Positions 8,618-18,299 of a stretch of 54,059 bases of DNA are shown here, one piece after another. The position numbers and the translations under genes are program-made. Every line of letters starts with the position of its first letter. Within the stretch, counting starts at the first letter, position 1. Origin of the DNA: an uncultured Bacilli bacterium (GTDB taxonomy: Bacteria > Bacillota_I > Bacilli_A > RF39 > UBA660); assembly GCA_944350385.1 (NCBI GenBank), contig CALVOV010000007.1, positions 1 to 54,059 of the forward strand, written 5' to 3'. The notes under the pieces were generated by a model. It was given only the letters and a program-made list of their open reading frames with translations. It did not search any database and was not told the origin of the DNA.

Positions 8618-10633
8618 ATGGTAAATAAAAAAAGTGAAGTTAAAAAGCCAAGATTCAGAATTATTTATTATATACTTTTTATTTTTTCTGTTTTGACCAG
8701 TGGTTTTGCTATTTATGAAATTAGCTTACTGGACTCTATAGAAAATTTTCTTAGATATATCGCTATTGCAGTAATGATCATTATAGATTTAATCCTATTT
8801 TTTAAAGTTAAGCGTTTAAATGTTGCAAAGAAAAAGAAACATATTGTACTGCCTTTTTTTATGTTGTTCTATATTGTTATTTGTGGAATAGTTGGATGTT
8901 TAATATATTATATTTATGGAGAAGTAAGTAATCTTAACAAAGTATATGTTACTTATACTTCTAATTTAATTGTTCCTTCTTCTAGTAGTGTTAATAATGT
9001 TAAAGATATTGTAGACTTAAGAATAGGTATTTTAGAAGATGAAAATTCTATTGAAGGTTATAAGATACCTATGGATATTGTTAAAGAAAATAAATTAGAA
9101 GATGAAAACGAATTAGTTAATTATAGTGATTATACTTCTATGATTGTTGATTTATATTCTAATGATATTGATGCTTGTTTTGTATCTGGTGGATATGTTT
9201 CTATCTTCTCTTCTATTGCTGGATATGAAAATATTCAAACTGATACAAAAATAATTTTGACTAAAAGCGAGAAACTAAAAAAAGCTGAAACTTCTGAAAG
9301 TGAGATTTCATCTGCTGGTAAAAGTGTTACTGAACCATTTACTATTTTATTAATGGGAATTGATTCTACGGATGAAGTATTAGAAAGAAATGCAGTTGCA
9401 AATGGTGATACTTTAATACTTGTAACTTTTAATCCTAAAACTTTAAATGCAACTATGTTATCTATTCCTAGAGATTCATATGTCCCAATAGCTTGTTGGG
9501 CTAATAAAGATGAAAATAAAATTACTCATGCCGCTGCCTATGGTAATGATTGTATGATTAATACTATTGAAAATTATTTTGATGTAAATATCGACTATTA
9601 TGCTAAGATTAATTTTAAAGGTTTAGTTAAATTAGTTGATGCTGTTAGTGGTATTGAAGTTAATGTTGAACAAGCTCTATGTACTGATAATTCTGATCGT
9701 ACTGGTGTAGTCTGTATTGAGCCTGGCCTACAAACCCTTAATGGTGAACAAGCTTTGGTATATGCTCGTAATAGAAAACAATTAGTAAATGGTGATTTTG
9801 GTAGAAATTATCACCAACAAATTATAATAATGGCATTAATGAATAAAGTTAAAGAAATTAAAGATGCTGGCACCTTTATGAATATTTTAAATACAGTTTC
9901 TAATAGTGTTGATACTAATTTTACTACTAAACAAATTCTATCTTTTTATAATATAGCAAAAGATATTGTAAAAAGAAGTTTAAGCTCAGAAGAATCAGAA
10001 ATTATAAATATCGAACGATTATATCTGCAAGGTACTTCACAAATGATTTATGATGAGCGTACAAGATTGGTTTTATATAACTATGTTCCTAATACATATA
10101 GTCGTAAAGACATTATTCAAGCAATGAAAGAAAACTTAGAGCTAACGCAACATACTGTTATTAAAAATTTTAGTTTTTCTATTAATACTCCTTATGAAAA
10201 AGAAGTGATTGGTTATGGACCATATAAGTCATCAGGTGTTTATTCATTGCTTCCTGACTTTACTGGTGATAGTAAATCTGCTGCTTCCGCTACTTGCATA
10301 AAATTAGGCATTAAATGTAATTTTGTTGGTACTGGTGGTTATGTAGTACGTCAAAATTATCCAGCTAGCTCCAGAATTGATAAAATTAAGAATTTTACTT
10401 TAACATTATCACAAAATAAGACAGAAGAAGAGAAAGAGGAAAGCTCTACTATAATTGATGAGGAAGAGGAAGAGAAAGAGGAAGAAAAAGAGGAAGATAT
10501 TGACCAAGAAATTACAGAAGAAGAAAATAAAGATGACATTGAACCTTCCAGTCCTTCTATTGAACCAAATACTCCTAATAATGATAATAATTCTACCAAT
10601 GATACTACTAATACAAATAATAAGACAGAATAA
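8618..10633 (+). CDS. LytR-CpsA-Psr (LCP) family wall glycopolymer ligase with a binding-protein-like insert and PASTA-like tail
   Basis: A 671-residue membrane-anchored protein. Three hydrophobic helices lie within about residues 10-100. Residues ~115-225 resemble part of a solute-binding fold (VVDLRIGILEDE..., then DIDACFVSGGYVSIF). The LCP domain covers about 238-410 with the family motifs: LLMGIDSTDE, MLSIPRDSYV with the conserved Arg, YYAKINFKGLVKLVDAVSGI, and ALVYARNRK followed by GDFGRNYHQQ. LCP enzymes transfer teichoic acid or other undecaprenyl-linked glycopolymers to peptidoglycan. A PASTA-like segment follows (about 525-610), then a low-complexity acidic and Asn/Thr-rich tail. Its promoter is at 8556-8584 and its terminator at 10632-10659. 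It neighbours an autolysin and an LtaS-like enzyme, consistent with wall assembly. Confidence 0.88.
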   Translation: MVNKKSEVKKPRFRIIYYILFIFSVLTSGFAIYEISLLDSIENFLRYIAIAVMIIIDLILFFKVKRLNVAKKKKHIVLPFFMLFYIVICGIVGCLIYYIYGEVSNLNKVYVTYTSNLIVPSSSSVNNVKDIVDLRIGILEDENSIEGYKIPMDIVKENKLEDENELVNYSDYTSMIVDLYSNDIDACFVSGGYVSIFSSIAGYENIQTDTKIILTKSEKLKKAETSESEISSAGKSVTEPFTILLMGIDSTDEVLERNAVANGDTLILVTFNPKTLNATMLSIPRDSYVPIACWANKDENKITHAAAYGNDCMINTIENYFDVNIDYYAKINFKGLVKLVDAVSGIEVNVEQALCTDNSDRTGVVCIEPGLQTLNGEQALVYARNRKQLVNGDFGRNYHQQIIIMALMNKVKEIKDAGTFMNILNTVSNSVDTNFTTKQILSFYNIAKDIVKRSLSSEESEIINIERLYLQGTSQMIYDERTRLVLYNYVPNTYSRKDIIQAMKENLELTQHTVIKNFSFSINTPYEKEVIGYGPYKSSGVYSLLPDFTGDSKSAASATCIKLGIKCNFVGTGGYVVRQNYPASSRIDKIKNFTLTLSQNKTEEEKEESSTIIDEEEEEKEEEKEEDIDQEITEEENKDDIEPSSPSIEPNTPNNDNNSTNDTTNTNNKTE

Positions 10634-10659
10634 AAAAACATCATAAATGATGTTTTTTT
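10632..10659. terminator. Bidirectional terminator between LCP and the 207-aa gene
   Basis: A 13-bp perfect stem (10632-10644 with 10647-10659) carries A7 and T7 tracts at its ends, so it can stop transcription from both converging genes. Confidence 0.9.
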
Positions 10660-11283
10660 TTAATTTAATTCAACTATTTGCAATTTCTTGCCATCTCTTA
10701 CTAAATATATATAAGCTGAATTTTGATAATCACTAAAAGAATCATTAGTATATGTCCAAGTTAATTCTATTTTATAAGCATCATCAATATTTTCATCTCC
10801 TAATGCATATTCAGTAGTTTCAATATTTCCGATTGTTACTTTATCTACCATAGGTAATGATTGCGACCTATTTCCATATAAATCATTTTCAACATACTTA
10901 TAATAAGTAGATTCAGCATTTTCTAAAAAGTTTGCTAAACAATCTGGATGAACAAAATCAACTCCACCAACATCATTTTTTGCTACTTTATCTTCTAGTG
11001 AATAAAAATCATAAATGAACATTTCACTTATCTTAGAAGCATATTGATTATAATCAACTTCGTTTGTTTCTAAGATTTTCTTTAATTCATTAAACATTGC
11101 TTTATAAGTATCATTTTTATTATCTTTTAAAGTATAACCATAATCTTCTATTGAACCTATTACTTTGGCTTCTTTTACTTTAGGCTGAGAAAAGAAGTTT
11201 TTGTAGACCAAAAATCCTAATATAGCTACTAATAATACAAATACAAGAGCTAATGTTATTTTAACTTTCTTTTTCAATTTCAA
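10660..11283 (-). CDS. Membrane-anchored extracytoplasmic protein (207 aa), unknown function
   Basis: One N-terminal membrane helix (about residues 7-28, after the Lys-rich MKLKKKVKIT) is followed by an extracellular region of about 180 residues. The start is a TTG with a good GAGGG site 7 bases upstream; no in-frame ATG has a better site. The C-terminal half has a beta-rich pattern (ALGDENIDDAYKIELTWTY, then AYIYLVRDGKKLQIVEL), reminiscent of small NTF2-like or cystatin-like domains, but I cannot assign it. It follows the LtaS-like gene by 23 bases, so it is probably co-transcribed and may act with it at the membrane. Confidence 0.7.
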   Translation of the reverse strand: MKLKKKVKITLALVFVLLVAILGFLVYKNFFSQPKVKEAKVIGSIEDYGYTLKDNKNDTYKAMFNELKKILETNEVDYNQYASKISEMFIYDFYSLEDKVAKNDVGGVDFVHPDCLANFLENAESTYYKYVENDLYGNRSQSLPMVDKVTIGNIETTEYALGDENIDDAYKIELTWTYTNDSFSDYQNSAYIYLVRDGKKLQIVELN

Positions 11284-11306
11284 TGTTCATCCCTCTTTTC
11301 TTTTTA

Positions 11307-13367
11307 TTAATCAGTATATTTTTCAGTATTTAATAAATCAAAAACTATGATATTATTGGATACATCTAGCAATGTATTAGTATATTCAGTATTTTTCTTT
11401 ATATATTCTTCACTAATAGCTTCTTGAGTTAATGATAAATACTCCTCTTTTTGACTATTGTAATATACTTTATCGGTTACCCAATTTCCATTTGGAAAAC
11501 ATACTATATTATTTCCTCTAACATTAAATATATCATTTCCTAAAGAATATTTATTATAGAATCCAAACATATTTCCTAAAGTTGGTTGAACATCAATCAT
11601 TCCCATTATTTCTTTAACTTCCATATTTAATTTAGTTCCTGCCATGTCATTAGTCCAAATAATGAATGGTACTTTTCTACCTAATTCATATTGATATGAG
11701 TCAAAAAGAATATAATTTGGATCATCTGAATCTAATACTCCATTAGTTTCTTTATCATAATTATATAATCTATTATAATCAGCTTTTGGTAATCTAGCAT
11801 CATGATCTCCATATAAAACTACAACTGTATTTTCTAAAAGTCCATTAGCTTCTAGATTGGCAATAAATTCTCCTAAAGCAGCATCAGCATAATGAGCTGA
11901 TTTGAAATAATTTCCTAATTTTGTACCTTCCATATAAGGATATACTTGTTCAGTTACAGTACCATCTTCTAATGTTATTGTCTCTTTTAAACTAACATCG
12001 AATTCACCGTATTTATCTACATCAGAAAAAGGTGTATGATTACTTAACATTATTAATAATCCGTACCAATTTTCATATTTTTCGTTTATTTTCAATAACT
12101 TTTGTATTGATTGATTGAAAAATTCTTTGTCTGACAAACCTAATCCTATAACATTTTCTGGTGAAACTTTATAGTCACTTTTGGAATAAAATCTTTGATA
12201 TCCTAGAGTTTCATGCATTTTTCGTCTATTCCAAAAGTCAGCATTATTAGCATGCATACTGAATGTATAATATCCTTTATCATTGAAATATTTCGGAGTA
12301 CCATTATACACTCTATCAGAATAAGAGACAAATGCTGTGCCACTTTTTGTAGGCATTAATGAAGTATTATAGGTCAATTCTGTATCACTACTTGTTCCTA
12401 CTGAAACTTGTGAATAGAAATTTGAAAAATACATTCCTTCACTAGCAAGTTTGTTTAAATTTGGTGTTACTTCTACTCCATTAAATTGCATGCCGATAAG
12501 GTTATTCATCATAGATTCAGCATGTATTACTATGACATTTTTTCCTTCAAAAATATTTGTATATTCATTAGTTTGAGCAATATCTGACTTATTTATAAAA
12601 TAGTCATCCACAGTTTTTTTAGCTTGATCATAACCAAACATCGAGTTTATTTTTGGTTGAATTGAGGTTACTAAATCATTAACTTGATATATATATATTC
12701 CAAAACGCATTACTATATATTCTTTATTCCATTGTTTAATAAATCTGGATACATCAAGTGAAGATAATGTTATACAATATATAAATAAGCAAATTAAACC
12801 TGCTGCTAATGTTGAAGTCATTTTCTTTTTTCTTTCTGATTTTACTTCAATTGTTTTAGCAACCTGTTTTTTATTAGTTTTTAAGTGAACAATTATCAAT
12901 ACTAATGGACCTAATATATAGAACAAATCTTTTAATTGAATAACATTTTCAACAACCGCATCTCCAACATCACCAATATATTGTGTTAACGATAACATTG
13001 ATACTGAAGCAAAAGATGTATAAAAAGTATAGTATACTGAGTTTATCATACAAATAGCAGATAGAAAAATATCAAAAATTAAATAATAATTAAATCTATT
13101 TTTTGGTTTACACAAGTATCCGAATGATCCTATTATAATTGCTATTGTTAAATCAGCAAATATTGCTTTAAATGATAAATAATTTTCTAATGTATGCATA
13201 CAAAAGAATCTAAGAACTGTAGAGTTTATTACTACTGTTAAAACAAAGGTAATAAATAGGGTATTATTTTTTAAATACTCTCGGATTAAATGTTCTGTTT
13301 TTATTCGTTTTAATTGCTTTTTTGTATTATTAATAAACTTTTTTAATTCAATTTTTATTTTTTTCAT
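11307..13367 (-). CDS. LtaS-like lipoteichoic acid synthase / membrane sulfatase
   Basis: A 686-residue protein of the LtaS family, which polymerises glycerol-phosphate from phosphatidylglycerol outside the membrane. After a Lys-rich cytoplasmic start there are about five membrane helices (residues ~30-200), then the extracellular sulfatase-fold domain. Visible family motifs are VIVIHAESM (metal-binding Glu), VSVGTSSDTELTY with the nucleophilic Thr region, MHANNADFWNR, LLIMLSNHTPF and VVLYGDHDAR. Its length is normal for LtaS. It has a consensus promoter (13388-13416) and a GAGG ribosome site, and leads into the 207-aa anchored protein. The chain made could be poly-glycerol-phosphate or a variant; the sequence does not decide this. 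Confidence 0.88.
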   Translation of the reverse strand: MKKIKIELKKFINNTKKQLKRIKTEHLIREYLKNNTLFITFVLTVVINSTVLRFFCMHTLENYLSFKAIFADLTIAIIIGSFGYLCKPKNRFNYYLIFDIFLSAICMINSVYYTFYTSFASVSMLSLTQYIGDVGDAVVENVIQLKDLFYILGPLVLIIVHLKTNKKQVAKTIEVKSERKKKMTSTLAAGLICLFIYCITLSSLDVSRFIKQWNKEYIVMRFGIYIYQVNDLVTSIQPKINSMFGYDQAKKTVDDYFINKSDIAQTNEYTNIFEGKNVIVIHAESMMNNLIGMQFNGVEVTPNLNKLASEGMYFSNFYSQVSVGTSSDTELTYNTSLMPTKSGTAFVSYSDRVYNGTPKYFNDKGYYTFSMHANNADFWNRRKMHETLGYQRFYSKSDYKVSPENVIGLGLSDKEFFNQSIQKLLKINEKYENWYGLLIMLSNHTPFSDVDKYGEFDVSLKETITLEDGTVTEQVYPYMEGTKLGNYFKSAHYADAALGEFIANLEANGLLENTVVVLYGDHDARLPKADYNRLYNYDKETNGVLDSDDPNYILFDSYQYELGRKVPFIIWTNDMAGTKLNMEVKEIMGMIDVQPTLGNMFGFYNKYSLGNDIFNVRGNNIVCFPNGNWVTDKVYYNSQKEEYLSLTQEAISEEYIKKNTEYTNTLLDVSNNIIVFDLLNTEKYTD

Positions 13368-13387
13368 TTAATTACCTCGCTTTATAG

Positions 13388-13416
13388 ATTATAGCATTTT
13401 TATGGGTATTTTTCAA
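13388..13416 (-). promoter_or_regulatory. Promoter of the ltaS-like gene
   Basis: TTGAAA (13411-13416), a 17-base spacer and TATAAT (13388-13393) lie just upstream of the gene and downstream of the yihY terminator. Strong sigma-A-type match. Confidence 0.8.
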
Positions 13417-13434
13417 TATTTGGAGCTGATCAAA

Positions 13435-13465
13435 AAAAGTAGTTTACTATTCAGAAACTACTTTT
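13435..13465 (-). terminator. Terminator of the yihY operon with the stop codon in its loop
   Basis: An 11-bp stem (13435-13445 with 13455-13465). The TAG stop of the yihY gene (13447-13449) sits in the 9-base loop and the last codons form the upstream arm. Confidence 0.85.
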
Positions 13466-14283
13466 AATTCTTCTGTTTTTTCTCTATAATTACCAGCATT
13501 AATAACCATTCCTAAAACGAAAATATAAGCTACTAAATATATCCATACTAATAAAATTATGATGTTAGAAATGCTTCCATAGAACTTATCATAACTATTA
13601 AATGTTCCTATATAAAATGAAAATATTTCTGATGCTATTATCCAACCTATTGTTGTAAATAAAGCTCCTTTTGTCATTGTTGATGAAGATATGTGTTCAT
13701 CCGGTGCTAAAACATAAAGTAATTTAATATTGAAATGTAATACTACGACTAATATAGGATATTTAATAACTTGATATATAAAGTAAATTGTCTCTATAAA
13801 TCTATTAGTAACCATATTATTTCTAATTATTTCAAAAATATAATCTCCAAAAATAGGTATTAAGAAAAGAATTAGAAATAAGCCTGCCATTACAACTGTC
13901 ATCCAGATAGCTTTTATTCTTCTATTTATATAATTTTTTGACTTTATTTTATATATTTCATTAGAAGTGATGATCATGGAATGAGCTCCATTAGATGCTA
14001 GTATGAAAGCAGAAATAAAGAATATTGTGATATTGAAGTTTGGCTTTTTATTATTCATTATTTCAACTAGAAAATCAATTACTCCATCTGGAATAGTTCC
14101 CTGCATAATTTTTTCAATAGAATCTATAGAAATTGATAATGATGAAGCAATTGTACCTAACAAAGCTGCTAGAGGTATAAGACTAAGAACTAGAAAAAAA
14201 GCAAGCTGACCAGGAAGTATCCTCATCTCTGGCTTTTTTATTGTATTAATTGCTTTTTTAAAAAAGCCTCTCGCTTGCTCCAT
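13447..14283 (-). CDS. yihY: YihY/BrkB (UPF0761) family membrane protein
   Basis: A 278-residue integral membrane protein with six hydrophobic segments, of the YihY/BrkB family (once annotated ribonuclease BN). Family features are the N-terminal RILPGQLAFFLVLSLIPLAALL, a central FILASNGAHSMIITSNEIYKI and the C-terminal GSISNIIILLVWIYLVAYIFVLG. The frame can begin at a GTG at 14292, but GGTGAT is better placed for the ATG at 14283 (protein MEQARGF). It follows the receptor gene by a few bases as the last gene of that operon. The biochemical function of the family is unsettled; a transport role is likely. Confidence 0.85.
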   Translation of the reverse strand: MEQARGFFKKAINTIKKPEMRILPGQLAFFLVLSLIPLAALLGTIASSLSISIDSIEKIMQGTIPDGVIDFLVEIMNNKKPNFNITIFFISAFILASNGAHSMIITSNEIYKIKSKNYINRRIKAIWMTVVMAGLFLILFLIPIFGDYIFEIIRNNMVTNRFIETIYFIYQVIKYPILVVVLHFNIKLLYVLAPDEHISSSTMTKGALFTTIGWIIASEIFSFYIGTFNSYDKFYGSISNIIILLVWIYLVAYIFVLGMVINAGNYREKTEELKVVSE

Positions 14284-14295
14284 ATCTATCACCTT

Positions 14296-16335
14296 TTATT
14301 TATATTCTTCCTTATTTGTTATCATTTCTAAAGTAGCTTCATTGATTGCATCATCTAATGTCTTTATTTCATCTGTTATCATGCTATAACCAACCGCTGC
14401 TCCAAATTCATGTGGCAATGTTTTCATTTCTTTAGATAGTTTCTTTGTATAAGTGCTCATTTGTTTATCACTATAACCTACTAAATAAATTAAGAATTCA
14501 TTTCCATCTGTTCTTATAATTTCACTATTTTCTAATTGTGTATTTACAAGTATCCCTGCTGCTTTAATAATTAATTGATCTCCTTCTTCGTGACCATAAT
14601 TATCATTTACATATTTAACGCTATTTAAGTCTACAATTACAACAGCTTGTGGAAATACTTTGCATTCTTCCCATTCAGGCATTTTAGCATTTAAGTAATT
14701 TCTATTTTTTAATGACGTTAACATATCTGTATATTTATGTCTGTCAGTAATTTTTACTTTTTTAACTTGCTTTTTCTTTTTAATTATTAAATAGATAATT
14801 CCAATTATAATTAATGGTATAAAAATAATTGATAATACTATTATATAAGCTTGTTCTAATGTAGAATCTCTTAAGATACTAGCATTTAAATTTTCTAATC
14901 CACTATTACGATAATTATAATATGAATTAGTATTTATTATATAATTAAATAACTTATAGAATGCTTCATTATTATTTTTAACCATAAATTTATAATCATT
15001 CATCATAGTATCTTTATATAATAATTGAAAATCTTTAAATTTTGAGTTTTGATAGTAAGAATAAACTTCATAATCTACTACTATTAATCTATCTTGAGAT
15101 TTATCAACTAAGTCGTCTAAGTTGTCATATGTTTTTATTTTAGCTTGTGAATTACTTTCAAAATAATTATATAAAGAGTAGCCATCTAACATTGCAATCT
15201 CAACATTTTTTAGACTTTCCAAAGAATTAACGATAGCATGATTATTTTTTCTTGCTAATACAACATAATCTTCAATAAAAGTAGATAATGTTTCTAAATA
15301 TTTTTCTCCACCATAGTTATAATAATCAAAGTAAACATCAACTTCACCTTTTTCTATGGCTTTTTTCAAATCTTCACGTGAATCATATTCTTTAAATTCA
15401 AAGTTAATATTAGCTAATCTTGAAATACGATCTATATATTCACCAGCAATACCAGCTACTTTGCCATTGACTTCTAATTCATATGGTTCATTTTCTACAT
15501 ATCCATAAATATAATTTTTAGAAACCAAAGATGATTTTTCTTTAGCACTAATATTATTATGTTCTACATAGTAGTTTAAATATTCTTCATTATATTCTTT
15601 TATATAATTTGTTTGTCTCCATTTATTATAATACTTAGTAACTATTTGATTTAATTTTTCATTAGAGTCACTTAGTGTTAATACAACTTGTTTTTTCATT
15701 TCTGTTAGATAATAGTTAATAGAATAAGTGTCATTTTTTATAATGTAATCTAAATACATAATGTTTGGTACTACTATCATATCAACTTCATTTTTATCTA
15801 AAGCATTGTACAATTCTGTAATCGTATTATAAGTTTTGTATGACAATGATGTACCACTTTTTAGATAATAACTAACTTCTTGAGAATCTTTAGCAAATAC
15901 TCCAAAAGTTATATTTTTCATATCACTAATGTGATTTATTCTTTTGTATGTCTTGCCAACAACTATATAATTATCATTAAATAAAAGTAAATCATTCTTT
16001 CCTAATTTATCTTCATTATCTAATATTCTAATTCGATAACTATCTTTAGATGGTTTGCTATCTTTTAAATATGATATTTTATTAAATTCAATTCCAATGT
16101 TCTTTTCAAAGTCATCAATAAATTGAAAAACAACACCACTACCATTTTCACCAAATAATGGATAATCATTTATTACTTCAAAATCATAAGTTTTAGTTTT
16201 ATTTTCTACTACCCATTTTTTCTCATTAACTGTTAATGAAGTTGTTGAATCTTCTTTATTGTAATATCGATATACAAATATAAAGGTTATGATAGCAATA
16301 ATTATTGGCAGTATGATTAATAATTTTTTCTTCAT
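14296..16335 (-). CDS. Tandem solute-binding-domain receptor with a degenerate GGDEF output domain
   Basis: A 679-residue membrane receptor. An N-terminal anchor (residues ~3-21) is followed by two tandem SBP_bac_3-like periplasmic-binding folds (about 45-235 and 265-460); each has the family's 'LYNALDKNEVDMIV' or 'LKKAIEKGEVDVYF' pattern. A membrane helix lies at about 488-515, then a GGDEF-type domain (about 535-679) with TDMLTSLKNRNYLN, VIVDLNSVKYVNDNYGHEEGD and a signature loop RTDGNEF instead of R-Y-G-G-D-E-F. The Asp/Glu of the third signature position is Asn, so diguanylate cyclase activity is doubtful and it may only bind nucleotide or protein. It probably senses a small extracellular solute. 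It lies between a small anchored protein and yihY in one operon. Confidence 0.8.
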   Translation of the reverse strand: MKKKLLIILPIIIAIITFIFVYRYYNKEDSTTSLTVNEKKWVVENKTKTYDFEVINDYPLFGENGSGVVFQFIDDFEKNIGIEFNKISYLKDSKPSKDSYRIRILDNEDKLGKNDLLLFNDNYIVVGKTYKRINHISDMKNITFGVFAKDSQEVSYYLKSGTSLSYKTYNTITELYNALDKNEVDMIVVPNIMYLDYIIKNDTYSINYYLTEMKKQVVLTLSDSNEKLNQIVTKYYNKWRQTNYIKEYNEEYLNYYVEHNNISAKEKSSLVSKNYIYGYVENEPYELEVNGKVAGIAGEYIDRISRLANINFEFKEYDSREDLKKAIEKGEVDVYFDYYNYGGEKYLETLSTFIEDYVVLARKNNHAIVNSLESLKNVEIAMLDGYSLYNYFESNSQAKIKTYDNLDDLVDKSQDRLIVVDYEVYSYYQNSKFKDFQLLYKDTMMNDYKFMVKNNNEAFYKLFNYIINTNSYYNYRNSGLENLNASILRDSTLEQAYIIVLSIIFIPLIIIGIIYLIIKKKKQVKKVKITDRHKYTDMLTSLKNRNYLNAKMPEWEECKVFPQAVVIVDLNSVKYVNDNYGHEEGDQLIIKAAGILVNTQLENSEIIRTDGNEFLIYLVGYSDKQMSTYTKKLSKEMKTLPHEFGAAVGYSMITDEIKTLDDAINEATLEMITNKEEYK

Positions 16336-16345
16336 AATCTTCCCC

Positions 16346-16816
16346 TTATCTATCTTTTGTCCACTTTATTTCGTCTTTAGTATGATGTTTATAACCTATA
16401 ATAGGAAATTGAGTTTCTTCAGTAGATGGGTTCTTTTTATTTAAGAATATTTGGATATCATAATAACTTTTTTCTGTATCTGAAAATTCTTTGATACATT
16501 GATTAGCTAAGTCCTTAGCTGTATCTCTAGAAACGTCTGCGTTTAAATTTAAGATTACATTAATAATTCTACCTTGAGTTCTTACTGATATACTTTCAGT
16601 TTGATCTTTGAACTTTTCTTGAAATAAAGTTTTATATTTTGTTTCATCCAATTCAACATAATCTTCACTATTTAGTCGATTACCATAATATGCTTCTTCG
16701 TCACTTTCTGTAAAAATTATGACTAATTTAACGCAAAAAATTAAAATTAATATAGCTAATATAGCTAGCAAAACAAGCAATTTGTGTTTTTTTAGTTTTC
16801 TTAAAAAACTATTCAT
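16346..16816 (-). CDS. Small single-pass membrane protein (156 aa), unknown function
   Basis: One membrane helix (about residues 14-36, Leu/Ile-rich) and an extracytoplasmic domain of about 115 residues containing SVRTQGRIINVILNLNADVS and YYDIQIFLNKKN, an alpha/beta pattern I cannot name. The frame can begin at a GTG at 16825, but AGGAAGTG fits the ATG at 16816 (protein MNSFLRK). It is the first gene of the operon, with its own promoter at 16841-16870, 10 bases before the receptor gene. Co-transcription suggests it could be an accessory of the receptor. Confidence 0.65.
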   Translation of the reverse strand: MNSFLRKLKKHKLLVLLAILAILILIFCVKLVIIFTESDEEAYYGNRLNSEDYVELDETKYKTLFQEKFKDQTESISVRTQGRIINVILNLNADVSRDTAKDLANQCIKEFSDTEKSYYDIQIFLNKKNPSTEETQFPIIGYKHHTKDEIKWTKDR

Positions 16817-16840
16817 AATATTCACTTCCTATTATAGTTA

Positions 16841-16870
16841 ATTATACACTATATTATCGTGCTTTTTCAA
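16841..16870 (-). promoter_or_regulatory. Promoter of the 156-aa / receptor / yihY operon
   Basis: TTGAAA (16865-16870), an 18-base spacer and TATAAT (16841-16846), 25-30 bases upstream of the first gene. Confidence 0.75.
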
Positions 16871-16877
16871 CTTATTA

Positions 16878-18299
16878 TTATTGTAGCTCTTCTACTAAAA
16901 TATCCATGGCCATTTTTGGATTAACAGATCCTTTAGTTTCTTTCATAACTTGTCCCATTAAATATTTTATGGCTCTATCGTGACCTTGTTTATAATCATT
17001 GACCGATTCTTGGTTATCACTTATTACTTTTTTTACAATATCTCTTATTTTAGTATCATCTGTTATATTTTGAATTCCTGCTTTATCAGCAATTTTTCTA
17101 ATTGAATCAGTACTTTCCATGACTTTATCTAAGATTTCTTTTAAATTTTTACTTGTTAATGTTTGATTAGAAATTAAAGTAACTAGTTCTATAAATCTAT
17201 CTTTATTTAATGTTGTCTCATTAATTGTTTTATTTTCTTTATTCAAATATGCTGAAATATCTCCTAATAATAAGTTTGAAGCTACCTTAAAATCAATTTT
17301 TTGATCTAATAATTCATTTAAAAAATCACTCAAACTTCTATTTTGAATTAATTTAATAGCATTAACTTCTATGATACCATTTTCCATATATATTGCTTTT
17401 CTTTCATCTGGTAACATTGGAATTGTTTTTACAACGCGTTCAATCATTTCATCTGTTACATATATGAAAGGAATATCTGGTTCAGGAAAATATCGATAAT
17501 CATTTTTTATTTCTTTGACGCGCATTAAAACTGTATTTTGAATTTTATCATCATATCTTCTAGTTTGTTCTTTGAAAGATTCTCCTGATTCTAATAAAGC
17601 TGTTTGTCGTTCTATTTCTTTTTCAATACTAACTCCTACATTAGAAATTGAACCAATATTTTTAATTTCCACTTTTGTTCCAAATGAATCAGATTCATTC
17701 TTTCTTATAGAAACATTTGCATCTGCTCTCATAGAACCTTCTTCCATTTTACAATCAGATACATCTGCATAAAATAATAATTCTTTTAACTTTTCTAGAT
17801 ATAATTTAGCTTCTTTGCTTGTAGTAATACATGGTTTACTTACTATTTCAATTAATGGAACACCTGCTCTATTAAAGTCTAGTAATGTTTTATCTTTTCT
17901 ATGCGTACTTTTACAAGTATCTTCTTCTATATGCATTTCTTCAATAAAAATTTTCTTTTTAATTCCATCATCTTCTATTTCTACATAACCATCGTAACCA
18001 ATAGGAGTTCTAGCTTGAGTTATTTGATAATTTTTTGGATTATCTGGATAAAAATAATTCTTTCTATCAAAGTGCATTTCTCTTCGAATCTTACAATTCA
18101 AAACTGTGGCAGCTTTAATTGCCAAATTAATGGCTTCTTCGTTAATAGTTGGTAACGTTCCTGGATATCCTAAATCTACCACATTAGTTAGAGAGTTAGC
18201 CATTAATCCATAACCATTTTTTGAATCGGAAAATATTTTAGTTTTAGTTTTTAATTCAACGTGTACTTCTACACCTATTGTTGGAATATATTTTGACAT
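16878..18299 (-). CDS. gatB: Aspartyl/glutamyl-tRNA(Asn/Gln) amidotransferase subunit B
   Basis: A 473-residue GatB, which activates Glu-tRNA(Gln) or Asp-tRNA(Asn) with ATP for transamidation. The N-terminal signature (TIGVEVHVELKTKTKIFSDS), the HFDRKNYFYPDNPKNYQITQ segment, DFNRAGVPLIEIVSKP and RADANVSIR are all present. The C-terminal GatB/YqeY tail domain ends with GQVMKETKGSVNPKMAMDIL. Normal family length. Its ATG overlaps the gatA stop by one base (TAATG). Third gene of gatCAB. Confidence 0.97.
   Translation of the reverse strand: MSKYIPTIGVEVHVELKTKTKIFSDSKNGYGLMANSLTNVVDLGYPGTLPTINEEAINLAIKAATVLNCKIRREMHFDRKNYFYPDNPKNYQITQARTPIGYDGYVEIEDDGIKKKIFIEEMHIEEDTCKSTHRKDKTLLDFNRAGVPLIEIVSKPCITTSKEAKLYLEKLKELLFYADVSDCKMEEGSMRADANVSIRKNESDSFGTKVEIKNIGSISNVGVSIEKEIERQTALLESGESFKEQTRRYDDKIQNTVLMRVKEIKNDYRYFPEPDIPFIYVTDEMIERVVKTIPMLPDERKAIYMENGIIEVNAIKLIQNRSLSDFLNELLDQKIDFKVASNLLLGDISAYLNKENKTINETTLNKDRFIELVTLISNQTLTSKNLKEILDKVMESTDSIRKIADKAGIQNITDDTKIRDIVKKVISDNQESVNDYKQGHDRAIKYLMGQVMKETKGSVNPKMAMDILVEELQ

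Noticed and set aside
10357-10646. Open frames on both strands at the LCP 3' end, Ser-rich or Lys-rich
   Set aside because: They are frame shadows of the acidic low-complexity tail, whose GAA/GAG codons give long open frames in other phases.
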